NCBI GenBank assembly: GCA_002331625.1
Contig: DCZN01000037.1
Coordinates: 214 to 56,319 of the forward strand
Direction of reading: 5' to 3'
DNA from: Nitrospira sp. UBA2083
GTDB lineage: Bacteria; Nitrospirota; Nitrospiria; Nitrospirales; Nitrospiraceae
Length of the DNA stretch: 56,106 bases
Shown: positions 32,027-40,409 of the stretch, in pieces
How positions within the stretch are numbered: the first letter of the stretch is position 1
Layout: every line of letters starts with the position of its first letter
Notes under the pieces: generated by a model
The model's input: only the letters and a program-made list of their open reading frames with translations
Told to the model about the DNA's origin: nothing
Databases searched by the model: none
Made by a program: the position numbers and the translations under genes

Positions 32027-34801
32027 ATGAGCGGTGACTACAGTCGTCTACGATTCAAACCGGACAAACACTACCACGGTGTGCTTCGGCAACAGGGGCG
32101 TGTCGACTTGGATGCCGACTGGAACGAATACATCGATATTGAGGACCGGCGGTGGCGTGCGGAGACGATCGATGTCGTCGGGCGTTGCGGTGTTTCCGCT
32201 GAGACGCCGGACGCCTTCAAGATCGGCATCAGCGGAGAGGAGCTCACGGTTGGACCGGGGCGTATCTATGTGGACGGATACGTAGCGGAGAATCACGGCG
32301 CGGCCTCTACCTTTGACCACGCTCTTGAAGAGAACTACGGCGCTGCGCCGTTCTTGGCGGGGCCACGGCCCCAAGCACGGTCACTGGTGTACCTGGATGT
32401 CTGGTGCCGCGAAGTCACCCATATTCAGGATCCCGAACTCGTCGAAGCTGCGGTGAATGTCGATACAACGGCGCGGTACCAGACGGCTTGGCAGGTTCGG
32501 ATACTGGAGTTGGGGAGTTCGTCGGAGGACGTGACCTGTGAGACACCGTTGACGGCAATCGAGGATTGGGAAGGTGAGAACTATGTCTCCGGAGCCCGGC
32601 TCACGGCTCGCACGGTCGCTGTGGTGCCGGAATCCGATACATCGTGTCTCATCCCTCCGACCGGCGGATATCGAGGGTTGGAAAATCACTTGTATCGAGT
32701 CGAAGTCCACAGTGTGGGTGAAACATCTGTGGGTGTGAAGTGGTCTCGCGAAAACGCCCATGTGGTGGCACGAGTGCTGGAGATCAAGAACGGGGGGACT
32801 AGCCTCAAGGTCGATAGCCTCGGGCGAGATGAAATCCTGTCATTCAAGAACGCCGGGTGGGTTGAACTGCTTCGGGACAGCGATGAACTTGACCGACGGT
32901 CCGGCGTGATGTGTCAGGTAGAAGTGGATGCCATCAATCAGGCCCTGATCGTGGCTGCACTCAACCCGGAGGATTTCCCTGATGGTGTGGTTGATGGAAA
33001 TGACCATCTGCACGTGATTCGCTGGGACCAAACGGGCAACGACGTGACCAGCGACGGCGTGATCGAGTTGACGGCAGACAAACCGAGCGTTGTCCTGGAG
33101 TATGGCATCGAGGTAACGCTGGAAGGGTTGTCTGAGGCCCGTGTGGGCGACTATTGGTGTTTTGCCGCTCGGACGGCTGATGCCGACGTCGAGCCTTTTG
33201 AAAAGGCCTCGCCCCACGGTATCCATCACCACTACTGCAAGTTGGCGATCATCGAGTCAGATGGAACGATTCATGACTGCCGGCCGACGTTCCCAGCGCT
33301 GACGGCACTCACCAGCCTCTTCTATGTCAGTGGAGATGGACAGGAGGCGATTCCCGGCCAGGTGCTCCCCAAACCGATCCAAGTCGGGGTCGCAAACGGC
33401 CGGCATCCCGTAGCTGGAGCGTTGGTGACGTTGACGGTCACGTCTGGAAGCGGCACGTTAACCCGCGGATCGACGAATGGACAGAACCTGACCGTCCCCA
33501 CCGATATCGATGGCCTCGTCTCCTGTGAATGGAAGTTGGGCACGGCACCGTCGAGCCAGCAAGTTGAGGCGCGGCTTGCCGACGGCACCCATCTGCCTGT
33601 GCGCTTCAATGCGATGGCGACTCACCCGGGGGGAATCGAGCCGGGGCTCCATGTGAAGAACATCATGGTCGTTGGGCGGTCGCTCGGAAATGATACGGAA
33701 GTGACGGTCGATGAATTGGCGCAGGGAATCGATATTGTCTGCGATGCTCCCCTTGCGGGCGGCAGCCTCAACAATAAACCCGTGTGCATCGTCACGCTGC
33801 GCCTACCTTTTCCCCTCAGTAGTGCGGATCAAGCGCTCTGGGGGAAGGTGGTCATTGGGTATCAAGTCATTGAGCTTGCCGCCACAGTCGCGGGCAAGGG
33901 AGCGACCATCAATTGGAAACCCATTGTGCCTACTGCGAAGTGGTTGACGGGCAACCTGCTGCAGGCCATGCCCAAGACGGAGTCCCCCGCGCGCGTTCTC
34001 GCACATCTGACGCTGAAAGGGAATTTTATCTGGAGCGAAGGAGCCTCCTCCCTCTATCTGGATGGGGAGGTGTTTGGTGTGCCGTTCGAAAATCAGCCCA
34101 TTACGGGCATCGTGCTCCCCAGCGGCGACGGCCGTCGGGGCGGCGATCTCCACATGTGGTTTTGGCTGGTTGAGGAGCGGGCAGCCGATGCGTCGCTCAG
34201 CATCATCCCGAAGACGGCGACTGTGGCGGTCAACAAACAGGTGGCATTCAAAGTCTCGGTCTCTGGGCGGAGCGATACCGGGGTGAGTGTGTTCCTGCAG
34301 CCTCCCCTTGCCGGAAAGATCGTGGAATCACAGACGGCGCCCGGTACCTGGATCTACACCGCAACCTCGTCTATCTTGGTGAATCAAGTCACGGTGCTCG
34401 CGAAGACACTCGACGATCCGATCCTGGAGGCGAGCGCGATTGTGACGATCGACCATGGAGAGAGCGAAATCTCGGTGACACTCTCCATTCCAAGGAAAAC
34501 GATGGAGGCCGGGGAAACGCTTCCGGTGACGGTCGGTGTGCAGGGAGGGGATATTACCAAGGTGACGATGACGGTCAATGGCGTGGCAAATGGCAATTCC
34601 CAGGTCGGTACGATCGTCCCGGTGCCGGAAGAGGGGCTAGGTACCTGGCGTTATACTGCGTCCCCAGTCGGTCCCTTTCCCAAGGTCGTGGAGATTCAGG
34701 CGGCAAGTCAGGAAGATCCATCAAAAGTGGATCAGGCACAGATCCAGGTCACCAACCAGCGCACTGCTCCTCGGAACAGACGCTCACGACGGGGAAGGTG
34801 A
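32027..34801 (+). CDS. DUF6519-type eCIS protein with Ig-like repeats
   Basis: The 924-residue protein starts GDYSRLRFKPDKHYHGVLRQ, then QGRVDLDADWNEYIDIEDRR, the signature of the DUF6519 family found at the end of eCIS operons. After about residue 430 come Ig-like (Big/invasin-like) segments: GVANGRHPVAGALVTLTVTS, AVNKQVAFKVSVSGRSD and ETLPVTVGVQGGDITKVTMT. The tail is basic (NRRSRRGR). A baseplate-peripheral or fibre role is likely but not shown by sequence alone. It starts 51 bp after the tail gene and closes the operon. Confidence 0.8.
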   Translation: MSGDYSRLRFKPDKHYHGVLRQQGRVDLDADWNEYIDIEDRRWRAETIDVVGRCGVSAETPDAFKIGISGEELTVGPGRIYVDGYVAENHGAASTFDHALEENYGAAPFLAGPRPQARSLVYLDVWCREVTHIQDPELVEAAVNVDTTARYQTAWQVRILELGSSSEDVTCETPLTAIEDWEGENYVSGARLTARTVAVVPESDTSCLIPPTGGYRGLENHLYRVEVHSVGETSVGVKWSRENAHVVARVLEIKNGGTSLKVDSLGRDEILSFKNAGWVELLRDSDELDRRSGVMCQVEVDAINQALIVAALNPEDFPDGVVDGNDHLHVIRWDQTGNDVTSDGVIELTADKPSVVLEYGIEVTLEGLSEARVGDYWCFAARTADADVEPFEKASPHGIHHHYCKLAIIESDGTIHDCRPTFPALTALTSLFYVSGDGQEAIPGQVLPKPIQVGVANGRHPVAGALVTLTVTSGSGTLTRGSTNGQNLTVPTDIDGLVSCEWKLGTAPSSQQVEARLADGTHLPVRFNAMATHPGGIEPGLHVKNIMVVGRSLGNDTEVTVDELAQGIDIVCDAPLAGGSLNNKPVCIVTLRLPFPLSSADQALWGKVVIGYQVIELAATVAGKGATINWKPIVPTAKWLTGNLLQAMPKTESPARVLAHLTLKGNFIWSEGASSLYLDGEVFGVPFENQPITGIVLPSGDGRRGGDLHMWFWLVEERAADASLSIIPKTATVAVNKQVAFKVSVSGRSDTGVSVFLQPPLAGKIVESQTAPGTWIYTATSSILVNQVTVLAKTLDDPILEASAIVTIDHGESEISVTLSIPRKTMEAGETLPVTVGVQGGDITKVTMTVNGVANGNSQVGTIVPVPEEGLGTWRYTASPVGPFPKVVEIQAASQEDPSKVDQAQIQVTNQRTAPRNRRSRRGR

Positions 34802-34839
34802 CTGGGCTGGTAGCGGTTCTTGTGGCTAGGGGAATCTCG

Positions 34840-34914
34840 TGCTTTCAGCAGCGACAAGAACTGAGTCGTGTGCTTCGTTGAATGTCCGATCGTCCATAGG
34901 GTTTCGGGCGTGAA
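34840..34914 (-). pseudogene. DUF488 N-terminal remnant
   Basis: Read on the minus strand, the segment gives LWTIGHSTKHTTQFLSLLKA, which matches the start of DUF488 proteins (TIGHST motif, then a helix ending in LLKA). The expected following part (DVR motif and the rest of about 120-180 residues) is missing; the sequence runs on into the end of the eCIS operon on the other strand. It looks like the leftover 5' end of a gene cut at the eCIS boundary. Confidence 0.55.
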
Positions 34915-34918
34915 TTGG

Positions 34919-35230
34919 TCATCGTGTGACGGCTTGTTGAGCCCACTCAGCCAAAGTCTCTGCATCTTCAAGGACCTCGATCGGTACTTCATAGAACGAT
35001 GTGAGCGTCTGTTTGGCATTTGGTCGAAATGGTTTCATGCCATGTTCTTTGTAACGAGGCATGGTCGAGGCGGTGACTTTGAAGTAGAGGCGGCCTTTAT
35101 GGATGATGCCGAAAAACGTGGAACGATGATAGAGCCCATGACCGCCGAACATCGCGCGTGCGGTAACTCCACGTAGGTCCGCCAGTTGATCCAGGATGAA
35201 GTCTCTGAAGCCGCTAGTTTTCGAGGACAT
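34919..35230 (-). CDS. TfoX/Sxy N-terminal domain protein
   Basis: The 103-residue protein has the TfoX N-terminal pattern: FILDQLADLRGVTARAMFGG, HGLYHRSTFFGIIHKGRLYF and FYEVPIEVLEDAETLAEWA. Stand-alone domains of this kind are widespread and of unclear function; a competence role as in Haemophilus Sxy cannot be assumed. It begins 3 bp after the methyltransferase stop, so the two genes form a minus-strand operon. Confidence 0.88.
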   Translation of the reverse strand: MSSKTSGFRDFILDQLADLRGVTARAMFGGHGLYHRSTFFGIIHKGRLYFKVTASTMPRYKEHGMKPFRPNAKQTLTSFYEVPIEVLEDAETLAEWAQQAVTR

Positions 35231-35233
35231 GCC

Positions 35234-36091
35234 TCATCCAGGCTTGCGTCCGGCAACCATTCGTACAGCGATCGGCAACGCGACGATCGACTCCTTGCGA
35301 TATTGCCCAGCTGTCTCAAGAATGCGTTGTCTGGCTTCCCCCTGTTGTGGAGAGGTGAGCTTCGTCCACAGATTCTGGATCGGTGCGGCAATGTCCATAA
35401 GGCTGGAGAAGTAGTCTTCTGCAGCTGAAAACCGGACATCGCCAAGAAATTCTTGTTCGGAGATGTCGGCAAACCCCGCGTGCTGAAGCATGCTAGCAAG
35501 ATCTCCGGGTTTCGCCAGGCGGAAAATGCCCGGCGCCGACGGATCCGGCGGCGGGAGTTCGATGAATTGTTTGATGATGTCGATGGGTATCTTGAGGTAC
35601 GGGTTCTTGTCCGGAGCAGACCAGACTGCGGCCGCTACCCACGCATTCGGCTTGAGTACGCGGGCGATCTCGGCGACGGCCTTCGGGATTTCAGGCAAGA
35701 ACATCAGGCAGAAACGGGTCGTCACCGCATCGAACGAGACCTTTGCAAACGGCAACGATGTGACATCACCCGTTTGAAACGTAATATTGGAGAGCTTCAG
35801 CGAGCTCGTTTTTCGTTTCGCCGCGTCGAGCATCTGCGCTGCCAGATCGACACCGACCACGTTGCCGGTTGGTCCGACTGTCTGGGCTGCGAGGAGCGCC
35901 GGATAGCCGGTTCCTGATCCAAGATCCAGCACCCGCATGCCGGATCGTAGCCGAGTATCGGCGACCAGCCGGTGATTCAGAAATGCCATTTGTTCGTCGA
36001 AGAAGCGATCCCACTTCTCCCATCCACCGGCGACGCGGTTCCAGTCTTGTCGTTGACTCTCAATGACTTGTTCCGGCGATGGTGAAGCCAC
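35234..36091 (-). CDS. Class I SAM-dependent methyltransferase
   Basis: The 285-residue protein has the Rossmann-like methyltransferase motifs: motif I VLDLGSGTGYPALLAAQ, the acidic VVGVDLAAQMLDAAK, then GDVTSLPFAKVSFDAVTTRF and a post-motif VLKPNAWVAAAVWSAPD. It resembles UbiE/COQ5-like small-molecule methyltransferases. The substrate is unknown. It lies upstream of the TfoX-like gene on the same strand. Confidence 0.9.
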   Translation of the reverse strand: MASPSPEQVIESQRQDWNRVAGGWEKWDRFFDEQMAFLNHRLVADTRLRSGMRVLDLGSGTGYPALLAAQTVGPTGNVVGVDLAAQMLDAAKRKTSSLKLSNITFQTGDVTSLPFAKVSFDAVTTRFCLMFLPEIPKAVAEIARVLKPNAWVAAAVWSAPDKNPYLKIPIDIIKQFIELPPPDPSAPGIFRLAKPGDLASMLQHAGFADISEQEFLGDVRFSAAEDYFSSLMDIAAPIQNLWTKLTSPQQGEARQRILETAGQYRKESIVALPIAVRMVAGRKPG

Positions 36092-36094
36092 GGA

Positions 36095-36529
36095 TTACCT
36101 CAACGTTTGTAAGGTTTGGCGCATCTCTTGGAGTTCGGACACAAGAAGATCCAGGTGTTGATCACGCTGTGGCTGATCGTCTTTGTATTTCCAAAGCCGC
36201 TTGAAGATGGTTCCGAGCTCTTTGTTGTGTGTGACGGCCAAAGCATAGGAAGGTTGTTCTCTCACCGATTTTTCGACACAGCAGATGCTCTCATCGATGG
36301 CATGAAACTGATTGTGGAGATCGTCGAACGGTTGGTTGACTCCTTTGCCCCCTTTGGAGGCTTGAGCCGAGGCTTCGGCCATCTGTGTCAGATTGATCAG
36401 TGTCTCGATACCTGTGGCCCCCTTCGCTTTGGCCGTAAACTCCTTGGCATGGGGATAAAAGAGATAGCTGCAGCCGCTCGCGCTGAACAAGAACAATACT
36501 GCAACGGGTAGCATCATTTTCCAACTCAT
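36095..36529 (-). CDS. Small lipoprotein of unknown function
   Basis: The 144-residue product has a signal peptide, MSWKMMLPVAVLFLF, ending in a lipobox-like SASGC, so it is probably a lipoprotein. The mature part is helical and charged, with no family I recognise. The ATG at 36529 has GGAGGG upstream and gives the clean signal peptide; the frame extends further to 36595. It stops 3 bp before the methyltransferase start, so it may be the first gene of that operon. Confidence 0.75.
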   Translation of the reverse strand: MSWKMMLPVAVLFLFSASGCSYLFYPHAKEFTAKAKGATGIETLINLTQMAEASAQASKGGKGVNQPFDDLHNQFHAIDESICCVEKSVREQPSYALAVTHNKELGTIFKRLWKYKDDQPQRDQHLDLLVSELQEMRQTLQTLR

Positions 36530-36626
36530 AATTCCCTCCATGGTCCGAGAGCTGAGTGCGAGATTGTGGGGCCTCTCCGGTACCTGCAGGCACACAAAGA
36601 GGCCCGTTGGTAGTCAGAAACGTTCG

Positions 36627-36833
36627 CTAGACGGTCACGGTCACAGTCTTCACGGCTGCCTGCACTTTCGTTGCCATCTCCGGCGGGATCGAGTCCAACT
36701 TATGGCACTGCTTGGCGTGAGTGGCGACGAGCTGCATCAGCTCTGCTTCCGTCTCGGCGCGCACCTGGAATCCGCAACCTCCTGATGGTTGGACATCCAG
36801 ACATCCGAGCTGCTTGTACTGTTTGTCTGCCAT
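36627..36833 (-). CDS. DUF1059 small protein
   Basis: The 68-residue protein has the DUF1059 pattern: KQLGCLDVQPSGGCGFQVRA, then a helix with LMQLVATHAKQCHKLDSIP. Two Cys and a His/Cys pair could bind metal. An excellent AGGAGGAA precedes the ATG. Function unknown. Confidence 0.88.
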   Translation of the reverse strand: MADKQYKQLGCLDVQPSGGCGFQVRAETEAELMQLVATHAKQCHKLDSIPPEMATKVQAAVKTVTVTV

Positions 36834-37015
36834 GATATTCCTCCTCTTGTGTGGGGTTAGGAAGGATTGAGCTATCGCATCAAACGATTTTTATTGTGAT
36901 GGAATAATGCCAGCGTAGCGGATTGGTACCAGGCAGTTCAACCCTCTTGTCGAAGCGCGCGATTCACAGTACATATGTGACGACCAGGGGCGATCTTATC
37001 GAACGGGCGCTGACA

Positions 37016-37585
37016 ATGACTGAATCAGACAAGACCCCCCGGTGCAGCTGGGTCGGGCACAAGCCGCATCTTATTCGCTACCATGATGAAGAATGGGGTG
37101 TGCCGGTGCGTGATGATCGAAAACACTTCGAGATGCTCTTGCTCGAAGGGGCTCAGGCCGGTCTGACATGGGAAACGATTCTGTTGCGTCGAGAAGGATA
37201 TCGTCAAGCCTTTGGCAGGTTCGATCCCAGGAAGGTGGCCCGGTTTACACCACGGATGAAGGCTGCGTTGATGAAAGATGTAGGTATTATCCGCAATCGA
37301 TTGAAGATCGAGGCCGCTGTGACAAACGCACAGGCCTTTCTGGTTGTGCAACAAGAATACGGTTCATTTGACCGGTATGTCTGGCGGTTTGTCGGAGGGA
37401 AGCCGAAGCGGAATCGCTGGAAGACGTTGAATCAGGTGCCTGCTACGACTGCCGAAAGTGATGCCTTATCGAAGGATTTAAAAAAGCGTGGGTTCAAGTT
37501 CGTGGGCAGTACGATCATCTATGCGTACATGCAGGCAGTGGGATTGGTGAATGATCATACTTGTGATTGCTTTTTGGGCGGATAG
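37016..37585 (+). CDS. tag: DNA-3-methyladenine glycosylase I
   Basis: The 189-residue protein is a clear Tag-family glycosylase that removes 3-methyladenine from DNA. It has the N-terminal RCSWVGHKPHLIRYHDEEWG, the LLLEGAQAGLTWETILLRRE helix and the C-terminal GSTIIYAYMQAVGLVNDHTC. The Cys and His near the two ends (RCSW, YHDEEWG, NDHTCDC) match the family's structural zinc site. The open frame starts at 36923, but ATG 37016 gives the normal N-terminus. Confidence 0.95.
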   Translation: MTESDKTPRCSWVGHKPHLIRYHDEEWGVPVRDDRKHFEMLLLEGAQAGLTWETILLRREGYRQAFGRFDPRKVARFTPRMKAALMKDVGIIRNRLKIEAAVTNAQAFLVVQQEYGSFDRYVWRFVGGKPKRNRWKTLNQVPATTAESDALSKDLKKRGFKFVGSTIIYAYMQAVGLVNDHTCDCFLGG

Positions 37586-37645
37586 GCGATTTCTGGAATG
37601 TCCGTTCGTCTACCTTGGGAATGATGCAAGACTTCCGGGTAGAAC

Positions 37646-37674
37646 GCGCAGAGGTCACAGGCTGACCTCTGCGC
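37646..37674. terminator. Strong hairpin between convergent genes
   Basis: GCGCAGAGGTCA (37646-37657) and TGACCTCTGCGC (37663-37674) form a perfect 12-bp stem with a 5-base loop. It lies between the plus-strand tag gene and the minus-strand membrane protein gene, so it could end both transcripts. There is no U-tract on either side, so intrinsic termination is not certain. Confidence 0.55.
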
Positions 37675-37707
37675 TCGATGTATCGAGCTAAGGTGACGAG
37701 AACGTAG

Positions 37708-37896
37708 TCAGGCGGTTTGGTCTTGCGCGCTTGGCCAGAGCGACAATGCGACGCCGACGACCAAGTACACGACGGCGATAATAATTGCTCCCATGTTCAG
37801 GTCGTACCAGGCATTGATTCCCAAGAATAACTCGTTAAGAAGGAGCGCGCACACCAGCATCACAAATCCCATCCAATTGATGAAACTCATGCCCAT
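37708..37896 (-). CDS. 62-residue two-helix membrane protein, copy A
   Basis: The protein has two hydrophobic helices, WMGFVMLVCALLLNELFLG and MGAIIIAVVYLVVGVALSLW, joined by a short loop with INAWYDLN, and a short polar tail. It is clearly paralogous to the next gene (37972-38160), with the same length and loop (NVWYDFN). The function is unknown. An AAAGGAG lies upstream of the start. Confidence 0.75.
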   Translation of the reverse strand: MGMSFINWMGFVMLVCALLLNELFLGINAWYDLNMGAIIIAVVYLVVGVALSLWPSAQDQTA

Positions 37897-37971
37897 GGGT
37901 TATCTCCTTTCGTTGATGGCTTCCCGATTGTTTCCGATACACTCATCCTTCAAGAAACTGTGATCCCCAGG

Positions 37972-38160
37972 TTAATGGGCTGGTTCCTCCGATGTGCCTG
38001 GCCATAGCGAGAGCCCAATTCCAATCACGAGATAGGCGATTGCTGGAAATACTGTGTAGAAGTTGAAATCGTACCACACGTTCAGATACACGATCTCGTT
38101 GAAAAAAAGCGCGAGAAACAGCATCACAAACCCGATAAGGTTGAACCAACGTACTGCCAC
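37972..38160 (-). CDS. 62-residue two-helix membrane protein, copy B
   Basis: This is a paralogue of the gene at 37708-37896, with WFNLIGFVMLFLALFFNEIV, the loop NVWYDFN and a second helix YLVIGIGLSLWPG. The frame extends to an ATG at 38193, but a GTG at 38160 with AAGGAG 6 bp upstream gives exactly 62 residues, like copy A. The two probably arose by tandem duplication. Confidence 0.72.
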   Translation of the reverse strand: MAVRWFNLIGFVMLFLALFFNEIVYLNVWYDFNFYTVFPAIAYLVIGIGLSLWPGTSEEPAH

Positions 38161-38309
38161 GAGCTGCTCCTTTCGTGGATGATCTGTGATCAATAGTCAG
38201 CCATCAATGACGTGTGCATCTCTTTCACTAAGCCGGAATTGTACGTCACGTCCATCATGAAAAGCTACGGCGAAAACGACAGGCCTGTTGGGGGTGTGGA
38301 AGGGGAGAG

Positions 38310-39386
38310 ATGTCTAGAATTATCGCCCACTTAGATATGGATGCGTTCTTCGCAGCTATCGAAGAACGGGATACGCCGGCATTCCGGGGCATGCCTCTGG
38401 TTGTCGGCGCGGATCCGCAAGGTGGCAGAGGGCGTGGGGTGGTGTCCACGTCGAACTATCTGGCGCGTGCCTATGGAATTCATTCCGCCACACCGATTTC
38501 TATTGCGTGGCGTTTATCCGAAGCTGCGCGCCGTAGAGGGAAGCCGCCGGTCATCTTTGTATCCGTCGACATGCCAAAGTATCGTCGTGTGTCGGATGAG
38601 GTCATGCAGATGGTGCGGCACGCGATTCCCAAGGTCGAGCAGGCGAGTATTGATGAAGCCTACGGTGATGTGAGTTGGACGGAATCATACGAAAAGGCGG
38701 AACAGGTTTGCCGTCGTCTGCAAGAGTTGATTTACCTGGAACAGCGATTGACTGCCTCAGTCGGGATCGGTCCCAATAAGTTAATGGCAAAAATTGCGTC
38801 AGGATTACGGAAACCAAATGGATTGACGATCGTTCGGGAAGAGGAACGAGAGCTCTTTCTTGCTCCTCTCTCGATCCGGGTGATTCCCGGTATAGGCCCT
38901 AAGACAGAGGCCATATTTAAGGGGATGGGAGTCACGCTGGTGAAACAACTACGGGCACTGAGTGCGTCTCAGCTCGAGCACCGATTGGGGAAGCGCGGCA
39001 TCGACTTTTATGAGAAAGCTCGTGGATGGGATGATTCATCGGTGGAGGAATATTCAGAGCCAAAATCGATTAGTGAGCAGGAAACCTTCGAGTCCGATAC
39101 GCTTGATAGTCAGACCCTCCTGGATCAACTTGAGAGGCTTGTTCGAGGTGTCATTGAGCGCCTACATCATGAGGGGTTTCAGTCCTTTCGGACGGTTGTA
39201 CTCATCGTTCGTTTCTCAGATTTTAAAACCTCGTCACGCGCCCATACTTTAGCCGAGCCGGCGAGCGAATCGGCGGTCCTGCGACGGGAAGGGTTGAAGT
39301 TGCTCATGCCGTTTTTTGATCGCCGTGAGAATCCTCACCGCAAACCGATCCGCTTGCTTGGCCTTCGCGTGGAGAAGCTGCTCTAA
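38310..39386 (+). CDS. dinB: DNA polymerase IV (Y-family)
   Basis: The 358-residue protein has the Y-family motifs: IAHLDMDAFFAAIEERD with the first catalytic Asp, VVSTSNYLARAYGI, the second catalytic pair in ASIDEAYGDV, and LTASVGIGPNKLMAKIAS. A helix-hairpin-helix follows (RVIPGIGPKTE), then the little-finger domain ending LLGLRVEKLL. It performs translesion synthesis. No LexA-type CTGT-N8-ACAG box is visible upstream. Confidence 0.95.
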   Translation: MSRIIAHLDMDAFFAAIEERDTPAFRGMPLVVGADPQGGRGRGVVSTSNYLARAYGIHSATPISIAWRLSEAARRRGKPPVIFVSVDMPKYRRVSDEVMQMVRHAIPKVEQASIDEAYGDVSWTESYEKAEQVCRRLQELIYLEQRLTASVGIGPNKLMAKIASGLRKPNGLTIVREEERELFLAPLSIRVIPGIGPKTEAIFKGMGVTLVKQLRALSASQLEHRLGKRGIDFYEKARGWDDSSVEEYSEPKSISEQETFESDTLDSQTLLDQLERLVRGVIERLHHEGFQSFRTVVLIVRFSDFKTSSRAHTLAEPASESAVLRREGLKLLMPFFDRRENPHRKPIRLLGLRVEKLL

Positions 39387-39668
39387 CTTTCTTGGCGCTG
39401 GTTCTTCGTTTCTTAAAGTGCAAGATCAGAAGTAAAGGCCCACTCCCAAAAATGCGGTTAGACAATAACGAATGCCTACATTTCCGTGAAGGACAGCCCG
39501 TCGCAATGTATGGTTTAGCCTTCACTAAGGGATGGACATCAGAATCAACAGGATAGAAGTGCACTAGGTCGGAGAGGTGAATCCAGATCCCTTCGCTACT
39601 TTAGTAAGGGAGTCTCCCGACAGTTCATTTTTCTTGAATAGTTTCATGGAGAATACACGTTCGCACGA
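39387..39668. other. Intergenic region after dinB
   Basis: About 280 bases without a convincing gene. Short frames on both strands lack family resemblance. I see no strong terminator. The start of the following gene is itself uncertain, so the gap may be longer. Confidence 0.4.
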
Positions 39669-40172
39669 ATGAGTAGTGAGTGGGTACGACACTTGCTCAA
39701 AATCAACATACTTGGTCAATGGCGATCGGAGGGTACCACGAATATCAGTTCCAAGGAGATGACCCGCAAAGCTCGGTATCCCCAAATGCAAAGTTTCAAG
39801 TCCAACTCAGATGTCGGCACCTGTCACGATGCAGAGGCGTCATTGTCCGCTCGCCGGCAAGAGGCACGAGTGAGTGAATCCAAAGTCTGTATGTATAGCC
39901 TATGCGAATCATTTGAAGGAGAGCGTGTCGCTCTCGAGCAAGGTGAGGTCTACAGCCTCAACCGAAGCGAGCACGGGATTCAGGTGCTGATGGGAACTCA
40001 GCCGCGAAATGGACAACTCTTGGAACTCCACGTGGCTGAGAGTCGATGGGAATATTCTCTGAATCTCTATGAAGTGCAATGGACAAAGGTCGTTCCTGTT
40101 GAGTCGCAGGGGCATCTTTTTCTCGTGGGTTGCCGTCTGATCCTCGGAGCGTCTCGATACTGGGCGTTCTAG
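39669..40172 (+). CDS. PilZ-like domain protein
   Basis: The up to 167-residue frame ends in a conserved module of about 95 residues: CESFEGERVALEQGEVYSLN, then RSEHGIQVLMGTQPRNGQLL, VVPVESQGHLFLVGCRLILG and SRYWAF. This resembles a PilZ-related domain that recurs in Nitrospira-like genomes. The usual c-di-GMP motif RxxxR is not clear, so binding is uncertain. The N-terminal ~65 residues look less like a protein, so the true start may be further in. Confidence 0.6.
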   Translation: MSSEWVRHLLKINILGQWRSEGTTNISSKEMTRKARYPQMQSFKSNSDVGTCHDAEASLSARRQEARVSESKVCMYSLCESFEGERVALEQGEVYSLNRSEHGIQVLMGTQPRNGQLLELHVAESRWEYSLNLYEVQWTKVVPVESQGHLFLVGCRLILGASRYWAF

Positions 40173-40409
40173 CCATGTCCGTGTCTTCCTGACCGGCCTT
40201 CCTTTCTTATTCCATTCTGGCGACTGCGTGATCGATCTCCGGGATGAGTTTTCCCTTACCCCTGCTACGAGAGGTCTCCGACCTGCTGTGTCGCATGTTC
40301 TTTCCGCTGGCCCCGCTCTTTCGACGTGGGCCATATTTACTCTCTTCTGCATGGCACAAGATTATGAATACTGATTGATTGCATCGCCATATGGCTATAT
40401 TCTTCGCGC

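Noticed and set aside
38200..38309. LexA box upstream of dinB
   Set aside because: No CTGT-N8-ACAG pattern at usable position; ACAGGCCTGT has the wrong order and spacing.
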